DNA of 64,000 bases from Rhizobiales bacterium IMCC20636 (GCA_016865015.1 CP018226.1:3565001-3629000); one strand, 5' to 3'. Positions 9,495 through 20,110 are shown, counted from the stretch's first letter. Notes: generated from the letters alone by a model not told the origin. Translations and numbers: made by a program.

Positions 9495-9684
9495 AGCCTT
9501 TCTCCTTTATACGGAAACATTTGACCGGATTTGCGCGTTTGCTGGCAAGGCACGGGCCACCAGCGGCGTTAGCCAGCTTGCCCGATGCGCCGCCCCCGAT
9601 ACTTTTGGGCGCTGCGCTGACTGCCTGGCTGAATGAACTTTTTCGGGGCATCAAATGATTCCGTATAAAGGAGAAAGACTCTAG
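9491..9684. mobile_element. MITE-like element with 34-bp terminal inverted repeats
   Basis: The left end (9491-9524) and the reverse complement of the right end (9651-9684) match at 32 of 34 positions. Both start with CTAGAG and contain CTTTCTCCTTTATACGGAA. The 126-bp interior has a further GCTGGC/GCCAGC inverted repeat and no credible gene. CTAG at both extremities may be part of the repeat or a 4-bp target duplication. The element supplies or overlaps the stop codon of the CheY gene (9492-9494). Size and structure fit a miniature inverted-repeat element; I know of no transposase source in the window. Confidence 0.75.
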
Positions 9685-9818
9685 ATTCTCGAAGAGCAAG
9701 CGGCTTACATAAAGTTAAGTGGCACAGTGCACCCCTCTCCTCTATGTCTGAATAGAAGGCGGTACTGTCTCCCTTGATTGACAGCATCTTGCCACCAAAT
9801 TTGACAAGAGTGATTTTC

Positions 9819-11186
9819 ATGAGACCTTGGACGATTTCCAAATATCTTGCTGCGGCATTGTTTGCTGCCCTTTTTGCTTCCAATGCAGTGGCAGAGACTT
9901 TCAAGATAGCCCCAAATGCAGAATCCAGCGTGTTGAAGAACGGTTTGCAGATTGTGGTTATTCCCGACAATCGCGCACCGGTCGTTACGCATATGCTGTG
10001 GTACAAGGTGGGCTCGGCTGACGAGATCCCCGGCAAGAGTGGCATAGCTCACTTTCTGGAACATTTGCTGTTCAAGGGTACACGAGCCAATCCCGACGGA
10101 GCGTTCTCAAAGCGTATTGCGGAGATTGGCGGACAGGAAAATGCTTTCACATCGAGTGACTATACCGGTTATTTTCAACGCATTGCGCCCACGCATCTGG
10201 CCGAAATGATGGCATTGGAAGCAGATCGCATGCGCAATCTTGTTCTGACCGACGAGGTTGTTCTGCCAGAACGCGATGTGGTGCTTGAAGAACGCAGTTC
10301 ACGCATTGGAAACAATCCTTCTGCACGATTGGGCGAAGCTATCGAGGCGGCTTTCTACAAGAACCATCCCTATCGCTTCCCGGTGATCGGATGGGAGCAT
10401 GAAATCAAGCAGTTGAACCGCGCAGATGCCTTTGCTTTTTACGAAAAATATTACACGCCGGAGAACGCAATTCTTATTGTTGCCGGCGATGTGGTTCCGC
10501 AAGAAGTGTTTGACCTTGCCAAGGCGACCTACGGGACGATTTCGCGAAATGGAGATGCACTGCCAAGACTGCGCCCCGTCGAGCCCCCTATGGAAACAGC
10601 GCGGACAGTCACGCTAACCAGTGATCAGGTCAAACAACCTTCAGTGCGACGATCCTTCATGGCGCCCTCCTACAGCACAGCCGAGGGACCGGAAGCTGCC
10701 GCTCTGGCGCTGCTGACAGAAATTCTGGGTGGCGGGCCCACAAGTCGTCTCTACAAGAGTCTGGTTCTCGATGGTGGTCCAGCCACCGCTGCCGGAAGCT
10801 GGTATCAGGGACAGCAACTCGATAGTGGTAGGGTTTCGGTCTATGCGGTGCCTAGCGGACCTGAAAAGCCGGACATCCTGATTGAAAAAGTGCAGGACAT
10901 TGTTGATGCGATCAAGACCGAAGGCGTTGACCAGACAGAACTGGACAAGGCTCGCAACCGCATGATCGCCGACACGGTTTATGCGCAGGACAATCAGGCC
11001 TCACTGGCCCGGATTATCGGCGTAGGACTGACCACCGGCCTCACTCTGGAAGAGACCCAGAACTGGCCTGAATTGCTGCAATCGGTAACTGTCGATGATG
11101 TTCAGCGCGTGGCGCAAAAATATCTCGACGCCAAGCGTTCCATCACCGGCTATTTGCTGTCGGACGATGATGAAAACCCTTCCTGA
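9819..11186 (+). CDS. M16-family zinc metalloprotease, catalytic subunit
   Basis: This 455-residue exported protease has a Sec signal peptide (LAAALFAALFASNAVA) at its N-terminus. The inverted zinc motif HFLEH lies at residues 78-82, and a distal zinc ligand Glu lies in VVLEERSSR about 76 residues later, as in pitrilysin and mitochondrial processing peptidase. The second domain has GGGPTSRLYKSLV. The ATG at 9819 places the signal sequence correctly. The open frame begins earlier at a TTG that would bury it. The next gene is a paralogue without zinc ligands, so the pair probably forms a heterodimer in the periplasm, as described for the Sphingomonas Sph2681/Sph2682 pair. The substrate is unknown. 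Confidence 0.93.
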   Translation: MRPWTISKYLAAALFAALFASNAVAETFKIAPNAESSVLKNGLQIVVIPDNRAPVVTHMLWYKVGSADEIPGKSGIAHFLEHLLFKGTRANPDGAFSKRIAEIGGQENAFTSSDYTGYFQRIAPTHLAEMMALEADRMRNLVLTDEVVLPERDVVLEERSSRIGNNPSARLGEAIEAAFYKNHPYRFPVIGWEHEIKQLNRADAFAFYEKYYTPENAILIVAGDVVPQEVFDLAKATYGTISRNGDALPRLRPVEPPMETARTVTLTSDQVKQPSVRRSFMAPSYSTAEGPEAAALALLTEILGGGPTSRLYKSLVLDGGPATAAGSWYQGQQLDSGRVSVYAVPSGPEKPDILIEKVQDIVDAIKTEGVDQTELDKARNRMIADTVYAQDNQASLARIIGVGLTTGLTLEETQNWPELLQSVTVDDVQRVAQKYLDAKRSITGYLLSDDDENPS

Positions 11187-11209
11187 TCTCTGGCTTATTG
11201 GAAATGACC

Positions 11210-12559
11210 ATGTTCATTAGACCTGTCGTCGTTAAATCCCTTCTGATTGGCGCATTCACACTTCTGGCCGTCAGTTTTCTGATCAAACCATCCATGGCAG
11301 TGGACGTACAGGAAGTTACAAGCCCCGGCGGTCTTGATTATTGGCTGGTGTCAGACAATACGGTTCCGCTGATTACTGTCAGCTTTTCATTCACTGGCGG
11401 ATCGGTGCTGGATCCTGCGGGCAAGGAAGGCCTGGCGGGCCTGTTGTCTGCGACACTGGATGAAGGCGCTGCGGAGATGGACAGCCAGGCCTTCCAGACA
11501 CAATTGGAAGAAACGGCGGTTCGTCTGTCCTTCGACTCACGTGCTGAACGGTTTTCCGGTGTGATGCGGACACTGTCCTCCAACAAGCAAATCGCCTTTG
11601 AACTGCTGGGCAAGGCCATGTCTCAACCCAGATTCGACGCGGAACCCGTCGCGCGGATGACGTCCCGTATCCAGGCGCGTTTGCGCGGCGATCTGACCGA
11701 CGCAGGCAATATTGCATCTGAAACATGGTTTGCCACGGCTTTCCCGGCACACCCCTATGGCGCTCCGCCCTCGGGCACCATCGACTCACTCGGTCGTATA
11801 GAGCCTGACGATTTGCGTAAGTTGCATGGCCAGATATTCAAGCAAAATGGACTGAAGCTGGCGGTGGTCGGCGACATAGATGTTGAAAGTGCCAGCGCCT
11901 TCATCGATGCAACCTTCGGCGCCTTGCCGGAAGGTCAGGCAATGCCGGAAATCGTGGCGCCTGCACAAATCACTGACAACACTGTTTTTGTGCCGCTGGA
12001 CAAGCCGCAAACCACCATCCGCATGGGTGGCAACAGTATTCTGATTGATGATCCAGATTTCATCACGGCCTATGTTGTGAACCATATTCTGGGCGGTGGC
12101 AGCTTCACATCCCGACTCTACAAGGAAGTGCGGGAAAAACGCGGGCTGGCCTATTCAGTCTTCAGCTATCTCTCGAGCTTCGATGAAAAAGGCTTCTTTT
12201 TTGTCGGTGTCGGAAGCCGAAGTGATCGGGCGGAAGAAGCGCGAGAGGTCATAGTTGCAGAGTTGAAACGGATGGCTGAAGAGGGTCCGACTCTGGACGA
12301 GATGCGCGCAGCCAAGGACTATCTGAAAGGCGCTTACGCATTGCGGTTCGACACCTCTGACAAGATTGCCAATCAACTTGTGGGATTGCAGATTCAGGGA
12401 CGCGGTGCGGATTACATCAATCAGCGCAACGAGTTGATCGAATCCGTCTCGCAGGAAGATGCAATCCGTGTCGCAAAGCGCATCTTTTCAAGCCCGCTGC
12501 TGACGGTGGTGGTTGGCCAACCGGCCATTAAACAAGCCTCGGAAGATATCAAGGGCTGA
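11210..12559 (+). CDS. M16-family protease, non-catalytic partner
   Basis: This protein of about 450 residues has a signal peptide ending near KPSMA. It aligns in layout with the preceding protease, but the HxxEH zinc motif is replaced by GLAGLLSATLDEGAAEM. It therefore cannot bind the catalytic zinc in the usual way. The C-terminal half keeps the substrate-binding R/Y motif GGGSFTSRLYKEVREKRGLAY. It starts 23 bp after the upstream gene's stop, so both are co-transcribed. ATGs at 11204 and 11210 are both possible; the second has GGAA at good spacing. By analogy with two-subunit M16B enzymes it probably holds the substrate while the first subunit cuts. Confidence 0.92.
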   Translation: MFIRPVVVKSLLIGAFTLLAVSFLIKPSMAVDVQEVTSPGGLDYWLVSDNTVPLITVSFSFTGGSVLDPAGKEGLAGLLSATLDEGAAEMDSQAFQTQLEETAVRLSFDSRAERFSGVMRTLSSNKQIAFELLGKAMSQPRFDAEPVARMTSRIQARLRGDLTDAGNIASETWFATAFPAHPYGAPPSGTIDSLGRIEPDDLRKLHGQIFKQNGLKLAVVGDIDVESASAFIDATFGALPEGQAMPEIVAPAQITDNTVFVPLDKPQTTIRMGGNSILIDDPDFITAYVVNHILGGGSFTSRLYKEVREKRGLAYSVFSYLSSFDEKGFFFVGVGSRSDRAEEAREVIVAELKRMAEEGPTLDEMRAAKDYLKGAYALRFDTSDKIANQLVGLQIQGRGADYINQRNELIESVSQEDAIRVAKRIFSSPLLTVVVGQPAIKQASEDIKG

Positions 12560-12576
12560 ATTCGGCCTGGTCCTTT

Positions 12577-12619
12577 CATTGTCAGAAAGCTGTGCATTCT
12601 CAGCACTGCTCTGACAATG
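12577..12619. terminator. Convergent-gene hairpin
   Basis: CATTGTCAG at 12577-12585 pairs with CTGACAATG at 12611-12619 around a 25-nt loop. It lies between the converging M16 gene and the TipF-like gene. It lacks a strong U tract, so termination is plausible but unproven. Confidence 0.4.
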
Positions 12620-13927
12620 TCAGGAAGCGCGTCTTGCCAAGCTGGTCTCAAATGCATAGCCCATTGCAAAGGATGCATTGAGTTCCAGAGCTTCCAGCAC
12701 CATGGCCTCGTTTTCCAGATCGCCGATGATTAGTTTCATGCCGTAGCGGCCTGCAAGCCCCGCCAAATCCGCCGGGTGAAGGTCGAAGGGCGTTTTCTCG
12801 CCCTTCTCAATGGCGTTCAGAGCGTTGATCAGGGGATTGGCCGAAATGCGCACATAGCGGAAGCCGAGTTCGGCCAGCATGCCGTAATCCGCTGCCAGCC
12901 CCACTCTGGCGTTCTTATGCAGGGCATAGCTGTAGCCCCAGCGGGCATAGCGGCGCAGTCTTGCACGCAAGGCGGTGCTTTCACTGTCTCTGGCATTTGC
13001 GGCCAATTGGCTTGTGATCGCCCTGTCAGGAAATTCCAGAATGAAGTTCTGGGCATTATCGCGCTGTGTTTCCAATGCCTCTTCAAAGGCATCCGAAAAC
13101 GGATTGGGAAGCAGGCTTTCCAGGTTCAGCTGACAAATAATGGGCGCTGGCTCACCATCGGGCAGTTTTATTGTGGAGGCTTTGGCTGCCTGAGAAAATG
13201 TCAGAAGATCGATACATGGCAACAAGCCGTTTTCGGCTGCAACCTTACGCAACATGGCCTGATCGCGCTCTCCGGGAACCTGAACATTCGCCGTGGCAAA
13301 GCCTGCCCATACCTGCCTGCGCGGCATGCGGACCACGGGCTCATATGAGAATGAGACTGCGTTGCTGTTCAGGGCGCGGCGCAAGGCTGATAATTTCGTG
13401 GCATCGATGTTGCGATCCTCGACAGCGTCGGCTGCCGATTGATCGGGATCTGCCACCGGCTTCGCCACGGGCGCCTCCGGCGGGCGCTGGCTTGGCAAAG
13501 ACGTCAGGAGACGTCCATGATTTTGCAGGCGGATGTCTACATCGCCCATGGCTTCGACCATGTCTTTGATCAAGGCGCTCAACTCGGCAATATCCGTACG
13601 GGCCTGATAGTCTTCCGCCGAGCCAAGATCCTCCGCCAGAAGATCAACCCGTTCTTCACAGACTTTGAGACGCGAATTCCAAGCATTCCACCCCTTGCGG
13701 GCTGTTGCAACATCCTCAGCGAGACTGTCAATTTCAGCCTCCAGCCGCGCATGATGCTTGCGCTGCATGGCCAAGCCCTGGGTCAAGGAGAATATCAGTA
13801 ATAAAAACCCGGCAATCAGAATGCTGGCGAGCAGTGGCAGATCAAATATCGTGCGCGCGCCAACCGCAATAGCCATAGCGGTTGCGAGCATGAAACAGAA
13901 AATGAGAGTGGTGATGATTCGATCCAT
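12620..13927 (-). CDS. TipF-like membrane protein with degenerate EAL domain
   Basis: This 435-residue protein starts with two transmembrane helices (residues 3-25 and 30-50). A coiled-coil region (about 55-150) with a proline-rich linker follows, then a C-terminal EAL fold (about 190-430). The catalytic EAL motif reads AGF (VWAGFATANV), and other metal ligands are not conserved. It should therefore bind rather than hydrolyse c-di-GMP, if it binds it at all. This architecture matches Caulobacter TipF, which recruits flagellar switch proteins to the pole. The ATG at 13927 begins the first helix; the longer frame adds an unlikely hydrophilic leader. No flagellar structural genes are nearby. Architecture is sure; the TipF role is inferred. 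Confidence 0.75.
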   Translation of the reverse strand: MDRIITTLIFCFMLATAMAIAVGARTIFDLPLLASILIAGFLLLIFSLTQGLAMQRKHHARLEAEIDSLAEDVATARKGWNAWNSRLKVCEERVDLLAEDLGSAEDYQARTDIAELSALIKDMVEAMGDVDIRLQNHGRLLTSLPSQRPPEAPVAKPVADPDQSAADAVEDRNIDATKLSALRRALNSNAVSFSYEPVVRMPRRQVWAGFATANVQVPGERDQAMLRKVAAENGLLPCIDLLTFSQAAKASTIKLPDGEPAPIICQLNLESLLPNPFSDAFEEALETQRDNAQNFILEFPDRAITSQLAANARDSESTALRARLRRYARWGYSYALHKNARVGLAADYGMLAELGFRYVRISANPLINALNAIEKGEKTPFDLHPADLAGLAGRYGMKLIIGDLENEAMVLEALELNASFAMGYAFETSLARRAS

Positions 13928-14160
13928 GTACCGACAATAATGACCATGAAAAATTTGCCAAGTAGAGCTTTCGAGAAAACACCCGTTTGAAAACAATTTG
14001 AACTTCAGGCAAACCATTTGCCGCTCGGAAACGGTTTGTTTACCCTGTTAGACGAAAAATGGGGTTCGACCTTCAGCAGTGATGGACTGCACGCGCCAGC
14101 CATTCGTGCTGGTACCGCGGACAGAGACCATCGGTTCAGCGCAGGCCTGGAACGTATTTG

Positions 14161-15681
14161 ATGCAGCATACCGAGCACGAATTCCCCAATTCAATTCTCC
14201 TGGTCGAGGGAGACGCGGCACAGCAACGCATCATTGGTGCGCTGATCAGCGAGTTCATTTCAAAACAGTCGAAGCAGACCACCAGTCTGGATATGGTATC
14301 GGATCTTGAGGAAGCTCATCAAAAGATCGCTACACTGAGCCCTGCGATTATTCTGGCGGATATGGAAAGTGTTTGCGGCATTCAGGGGGTTGAAGCACTC
14401 ACCTGTGTTGCGCCAAAGGCAAAACTGATCAGTCTGTCCGGGCTGGGAGCTCTGTCTTCTGCGATTGATGCGATGCGAGCAGGTGCGTGGGATTTTCTGA
14501 TCAAGCCTTGTGGAAAATCCACACTGCAAAAACGTATTGGAGAGGCTCTGACAGCCTATCAGAAAGACTGCAGGCGCGAGCTCAAATTAATCCAAAAGAA
14601 AGAAGCGCTGCGGGAAACACCGGCAACGCCCGTCGTCACCGCACCAACAGAGAAAAAGACGGAAAGCGCTGATCTTGCTTTTGAAGGGTTCTGCGGCCGA
14701 TCTGCCACGATGCTGGAACTGTACCAGCAGATTGATCGTGTTGCCCCATCAGCGGCACCTGTGTTTATCACCGGCGAAAGCGGAACTGGCAAGGAAGTGT
14801 GTGCAGAAGCGCTTCATGCAAGATCGGGGCGCGGCGACAAACCCTTTGTGGCGCTGAATTGCAGCGCCATACCGAGAGATCTGATGGAAAGCGAACTTTT
14901 CGGTCATTGCAAAGGTGCCTTTACCGGCGCTGTCTCGGATCATCCCGGTGCGGCCGAACAAGCTGATGGCGGCACTCTGTTCCTTGATGAAATTGGCGAC
15001 ATGGATATGGCGCTTCAGGCAAAGCTGCTGCGCTTTCTTCAAACCGGGACTGTACGACGGATCGGCGATGTCCAGATGCGCCAGGTCAATGTGCGAATCA
15101 TCTGCGCAACACACCGGGATCCCTACAAGGCCATTGCTGACAGGCGGTTTCGAGAAGATCTGTTTTACCGCCTGCATGTTCTGCCGATTTTTGTGCCTCC
15201 CCTGCGCGTTCGCAAGGATGACGTTCTGTTGTTGGCCAACCAGTTCCTCAAAACCTATGTGAACGAAGAAGGTCGTGCCTTCAAAAGCTTTTCTCCCCAG
15301 TCTGAAGCCTGCCTGAAACACTATCATTGGCCAGGGAACGTGCGTGAGCTGCAAAATGTCGTGCGCCATACGATTGTCATGAATGATGGCCGGGCGGTAG
15401 AGAGCCACATGTTGCCGGAATCATTGCGAGCCAGTTCGGTTCCAACGGAAACGCTGGACGCTGGTGTCAAGGCCATGATTACTCATGCAAAGCCCGACGA
15501 GCGCAGTGAGAACAGGAATACCCGGCGCGAATGCCTGCCCTTCTGGCAGCAGGAACAATCCATCATCGAAGCTGCGGTCACACAATATGACGGAAACATT
15601 TCCCGGGCTGCGGCGGCATTGGAGATAAGTCCTTCAACGATCTATCGAAAACGCCAATCCTGGTCGAACCAGAGCGCATAA
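14161..15681 (+). CDS. Sigma-54-dependent response regulator (NtrC family)
   Basis: This 506-residue regulator has a receiver domain (residues 10-125), an AAA+ domain (about 175-415) and a Fis-type helix-turn-helix (about 455-500, NISRAAAALEISPSTIYRK). Walker A is GESGTGKE, the sigma-54 contact loop GAFTGA is intact, and Walker B is GGTLFLDEIGDM. In the receiver, the acceptor Asp (ILADMES) and the Lys (FLIKPCG) are present. The acidic pair, however, reads EGD (LLVEGDAAQQ), so one acidic pocket residue may be missing. It should activate sigma-54 promoters. It is divergent from the TipF-like gene, and no partner histidine kinase is adjacent. The ATG at 14161 is preferred over the TTG just before it. 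Confidence 0.93.
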   Translation: MQHTEHEFPNSILLVEGDAAQQRIIGALISEFISKQSKQTTSLDMVSDLEEAHQKIATLSPAIILADMESVCGIQGVEALTCVAPKAKLISLSGLGALSSAIDAMRAGAWDFLIKPCGKSTLQKRIGEALTAYQKDCRRELKLIQKKEALRETPATPVVTAPTEKKTESADLAFEGFCGRSATMLELYQQIDRVAPSAAPVFITGESGTGKEVCAEALHARSGRGDKPFVALNCSAIPRDLMESELFGHCKGAFTGAVSDHPGAAEQADGGTLFLDEIGDMDMALQAKLLRFLQTGTVRRIGDVQMRQVNVRIICATHRDPYKAIADRRFREDLFYRLHVLPIFVPPLRVRKDDVLLLANQFLKTYVNEEGRAFKSFSPQSEACLKHYHWPGNVRELQNVVRHTIVMNDGRAVESHMLPESLRASSVPTETLDAGVKAMITHAKPDERSENRNTRRECLPFWQQEQSIIEAAVTQYDGNISRAAAALEISPSTIYRKRQSWSNQSA

Positions 15682-15780
15682 AATATTTATCCGATAGTTT
15701 TGTCCCCAAACTTCTTTCGTGCGATGATGGGCTCGGCCTGACGGTCAAATGCCGTTGGCCATCTGTTTTGGGTATTGATC

Positions 15781-16410
15781 ATGAGTTGCCGCAATTTTCA
15801 CCTGCCGTTTTCGAAGTGTTCGCAAATTGCCCTGTTCCTGCTGGCAGTGAGCGCAGCATCAGGCGCGACTGCGGCCAGCCCTTCCCAATTGGCAATCGAA
15901 GCGGAGGCACTGGCACGGCAGGGCAACATGCCGGAAGCCATGGAGCGTATGCAGCAAGCCGCTGATGCCTTGTGGGACCTGCAGCAATTCAAGATTATTG
16001 AAACGCGTTTGCTGAATGACGGCGAACCCCAGCCAACCGCTGTTTTGAAATCGGGCGAAGTGTTGTCCGTCAGTGCCCTTCTGGCCGGATATGGATATCA
16101 GGGAAGCGCAGAGGCTCTTTCGGTTGCAATTGCAGTTGATGTCGACATCCGCCATGGCAGTGGCCGTGTGCTTGCGAGTATGAAAGATTTTGCCTCGGTC
16201 TTACAAACAGTGCCTGGCCGGGTGGCCGAGTTTTCCATTGAGATGAACCTCACAACGCCAGCCTTGCTGGATGGAGACTATGAGGCTGCCTTCACATTGC
16301 GCGATCTGGCATCAGGCCAGTCAGCGCAATTCACGCAAGCGTTCACGATAGATGGCATTCTTGAAGCCGTGCCAGGCCAAAGTGAAGAGAACGGACAGTC
16401 CTCACAGTGA
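15781..16410 (+). CDS. Secreted protein of unknown function
   Basis: I do not recognise a family for this 209-residue protein. The first 32 residues form a signal peptide (IALFLLAVSAASGATAA), so it is probably periplasmic. A short helical segment (SQLAIEAEALARQGNMPEAMERMQQA) resembles one TPR-like hairpin. The rest is predicted beta-rich with alternating hydrophobic residues (ALSVAIAVDVDI, VAEFSIEMNL), like an immunoglobulin-type fold. The stop overlaps the GTG of the acetyltransferase gene by 4 bp, so the two are translationally coupled. The ATG at 15781 is preferred to the TTG two codons upstream. Confidence 0.75.
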   Translation: MSCRNFHLPFSKCSQIALFLLAVSAASGATAASPSQLAIEAEALARQGNMPEAMERMQQAADALWDLQQFKIIETRLLNDGEPQPTAVLKSGEVLSVSALLAGYGYQGSAEALSVAIAVDVDIRHGSGRVLASMKDFASVLQTVPGRVAEFSIEMNLTTPALLDGDYEAAFTLRDLASGQSAQFTQAFTIDGILEAVPGQSEENGQSSQ

Positions 16411-16919
16411 CGCAATACGTGATTGAACCCGCGGATGACAAATCGGGTCCGGGATTGGGGTCATTGATAGCATCCGTATTCAAAGAGTATGACGGATGTC
16501 CCTTCGTCTATGACGAACTCAGAGAGCTTGATGCCGTCTCAACATATTATCGATCCAAGGGTGGTGAGATATGGGTTGCCAAACGGATAGATGGCCCCGC
16601 CAGAAGTCATTTGATCATCGGCTGTCTGGCGATTGTCCCGACTCAGATACCGGGTGTGTTCGAATTGTTCAAAATGTATGTTGCGCAAGATACTCGTGGC
16701 ACCGGACTGGCGCAGAAACTCTATGGCGAAGCCCTGCTCTGGGCGCGTGTAAAGGGTCTGCACACGCTCCGACTGTGGACCGACACCCGGTTTGCCAGTG
16801 GGCACAAATTCTATGAAAAACTTGGATTCGCCAAACAACCGGTTGTGCGTTATCTGGGGGATGCAGGGCAGAGCTGGGAGTATCTGTTTATCTGCAATGC
16901 TCCAAAAACTCCGTCATAG
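16407..16919 (+). CDS. GNAT-family N-acetyltransferase
   Basis: This 170-residue protein carries the GNAT acetyl-CoA binding motif A in VAQDTRGTGLAQKLYGEAL (R/Q-x-x-G-x-G/A type). Motif B follows at LWTDTRFASGHKFYEKLGF, which is normal for single-domain acetyltransferases acting on small molecules or N-termini. It starts with GTG, overlapping the upstream stop by 4 bp. Its own end overlaps the following transporter gene by 23 bp. The tight three-gene arrangement suggests one transcript, but no shared pathway is evident. The acceptor substrate is unknown. Confidence 0.88.
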   Translation: MTQYVIEPADDKSGPGLGSLIASVFKEYDGCPFVYDELRELDAVSTYYRSKGGEIWVAKRIDGPARSHLIIGCLAIVPTQIPGVFELFKMYVAQDTRGTGLAQKLYGEALLWARVKGLHTLRLWTDTRFASGHKFYEKLGFAKQPVVRYLGDAGQSWEYLFICNAPKTPS

Positions 16920-17853
16920 GCCTGCCTTGTCCAATTCCTCGCTCAGCAAACATGATCTGGCTCCGCTGGCAGCGATGACGGTTGCGCTTTTTGCGCTGTC
17001 ACTGCTGGATGTCGGCATCAAGACAGCGTCTCTTGATCTGCAGACCTGGCAGATCGTTGTGATGCGCTACGGTGTGGGCGTGGTGTTTGCATTTATCTAC
17101 TTTGCCTATACCGCAAAGCGCACATCCCTGCGCAGCCGTCTTGCCCATTTGGCCTCGTGGCATTTGCTGTCGACCAGCCTGATGCGGGCCTTGTTCGTCG
17201 TTCTCACTGCAAGCTGTTTCTTCTTTGCGTTGTCCCTGCTTCCGCTGGCACGGGCGGTGACCATCGTGTTCACGGCACCACTTTTCATGGTGTTGCTCTC
17301 CCGGTTGATTCTGGGCGAACCTATTGCCGCGTCGGCTCTGCTTGCCATTGCGATCGGGTTTTGCGGCGTTCTGGTGATTTTTGGTGACGCTTTTCTGGAG
17401 CCATTGGGCGGCGCTATGATCCCCATGGTCAGCGCATTACTGGCCAGCCTGTTTTATGCCTTGTCGATTGTGTTGTCGCGCAAACATACAGCGCATACAG
17501 CTCCCGAAGAGATGGTGATGCTGCAATCCGGCTTTGCCTTTCTCATGGCCCTGCCATTCGGTTTGCTGCCTGTGCCGCAAACCGAATGGGTGGCAATCGA
17601 CGGGCGTATCTGGCTGCTCTTCATGGGGATCGGATTTCTGGGTACAGCCGGTCACTTGATGATTGTCTGGGCGTTAAAGCGTGAAACCGCCTCCCGATTG
17701 GGACCGATCGAATATACCGGCCTGATCTGGGCAACCATATTCGGGTTTTTGATTTTTGGTGAAATTCCAGAGAGTCGCACATTGATCGGGGCCGCTCTGG
17801 TGGTGGTAGCCTGCCTCGTTGCCGGACGAAAAAAACTGCCCCGCCCGGTTTAA
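16897..17853 (+). CDS. EamA/DMT-family transporter
   Basis: About 318 residues form ten predicted transmembrane helices in two EamA repeats. The first repeat runs from LAAMTVALFALSLLDVGI to about residue 160, and the second from about 170 onward, ending with GAALVVVACLVAGRKK. The ETASRLGPIEYTGLIWATIFGF segment in the second repeat is characteristic of drug/metabolite exporters of this group. The ATG at 16897 overlaps the acetyltransferase gene; an in-frame TTG at 16927 just after that gene is an alternative. It is probably an inner-membrane metabolite exporter or importer with unknown substrate. Confidence 0.88.
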   Translation: MLQKLRHRPALSNSSLSKHDLAPLAAMTVALFALSLLDVGIKTASLDLQTWQIVVMRYGVGVVFAFIYFAYTAKRTSLRSRLAHLASWHLLSTSLMRALFVVLTASCFFFALSLLPLARAVTIVFTAPLFMVLLSRLILGEPIAASALLAIAIGFCGVLVIFGDAFLEPLGGAMIPMVSALLASLFYALSIVLSRKHTAHTAPEEMVMLQSGFAFLMALPFGLLPVPQTEWVAIDGRIWLLFMGIGFLGTAGHLMIVWALKRETASRLGPIEYTGLIWATIFGFLIFGEIPESRTLIGAALVVVACLVAGRKKLPRPV

Positions 17854-17934
17854 GGCAGCGATCATCAAGTCTCCGACTCTCAAAACACAGGTCAGATCTG
17901 CAAACATTTTTGACCTGCATTCAGCGATCCATGG

Positions 17935-17963
17935 TTGACACTGGCACTGCTATTCACTATCTC
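17935..17963 (+). promoter_or_regulatory. groESL promoter (sigma-70 type)
   Basis: TTGACA at 17935-17940 is followed after a 17-nt spacer by TATCTC at 17958-17963. The predicted transcription start falls just before the CIRCE element, the usual layout for HrcA-repressed groESL operons. Confidence 0.65.
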
Positions 17964-17974
17964 CGGTCAGTCCG

Positions 17975-18001
17975 TTAGCACTCTCCCTATAGGAGTGCTA
18001 G
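17975..18001. promoter_or_regulatory. CIRCE element (HrcA operator)
   Basis: TTAGCACTC and GAGTGCTAG flank a 9-nt spacer, matching the CIRCE consensus at all but the last base. HrcA binds this site and represses groESL until heat shock. It lies 61 bp upstream of groES. Confidence 0.93.
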
Positions 18002-18062
18002 TAAAGTTCGAAAACAACGTTTCGCATCCCTCGGGGATGCCAAGCAGAAGGAAACGAAGACG

Positions 18063-18350
18063 ATGAAATTCCGTCCTCTCCACGACCGTGTGGTTGTTCG
18101 CCGCGTAGAGTCCGAGGAAAAGACCGCCGGTGGTATCATTATTCCAGATACTGCTAAGGAAAAGCCTCAAGAAGGCGAAATCGTTGCAGTGGGCGCAGGC
18201 GCACGCGATGAATCCGGCAAGGTTCAACCTTTGGACGTCAAAGCTGGCGACCGTGTTCTTTTCGGCAAATGGTCCGGCACCGAAGTCAAACTCGACGGTG
18301 AAGATCTGCTGATTATGAAAGAATCCGACATTATGGGCGTTGTTGGCTAA
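18063..18350 (+). CDS. groES: Co-chaperonin GroES
   Basis: The 95-residue protein is a full-length GroES. It begins with [15 protein letters not shown], has the mobile loop around [19 protein letters not shown] that docks on GroEL, and ends with ESDIMGVVG. Seven copies cap the GroEL ring during ATP-driven protein folding in the cytoplasm. It is the first gene of the groESL operon, 59 bp before groEL, and is preceded by a CIRCE operator. Base composition and codon use (strong preference for a few codons) fit a highly expressed gene. Confidence 0.98.
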   Translation: MKFRPLHDRVVVRRVESEEKTAGGIIIPDTAKEKPQEGEIVAVGAGARDESGKVQPLDVKAGDRVLFGKWSGTEVKLDGEDLLIMKESDIMGVVG

Positions 18351-18391
18351 GCCACAGCGCCTTTCATTATATCTAGATTTTCACGACTTGA

Positions 18392-20059
<1,668 letters not shown>

Positions 20060-20082
20060 GGTCCGCTACCACAATAAATCTG

Positions 20083-20110
20083 AAAAGGCGGCCAATTGGC
20101 CGCCTTTTTT
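20083..20110 (+). terminator. groESL intrinsic terminator
   Basis: AAAAGGCGGCC and GGCCGCCTTTT form an 11-bp stem around AATT-type centre bases, followed by a run of T. It is 24 bp after the groEL stop. The A-rich left flank could also serve the converging aldo/keto reductase gene. Confidence 0.93.

Noticed and set aside
9397-9699. Minus-strand frame through the MITE-like element
   Set aside because: It reads across both terminal repeats and into cheY in antisense; nothing suggests a transposase or other protein.
17889-17916. CAGGTCA/TGACCTG inverted repeat upstream of groES as an extra operator
   Set aside because: Arms are 7 bp with a long loop, it lies before the promoter, and no known heat-shock regulator site matches; chance or a weak terminator is as likely.
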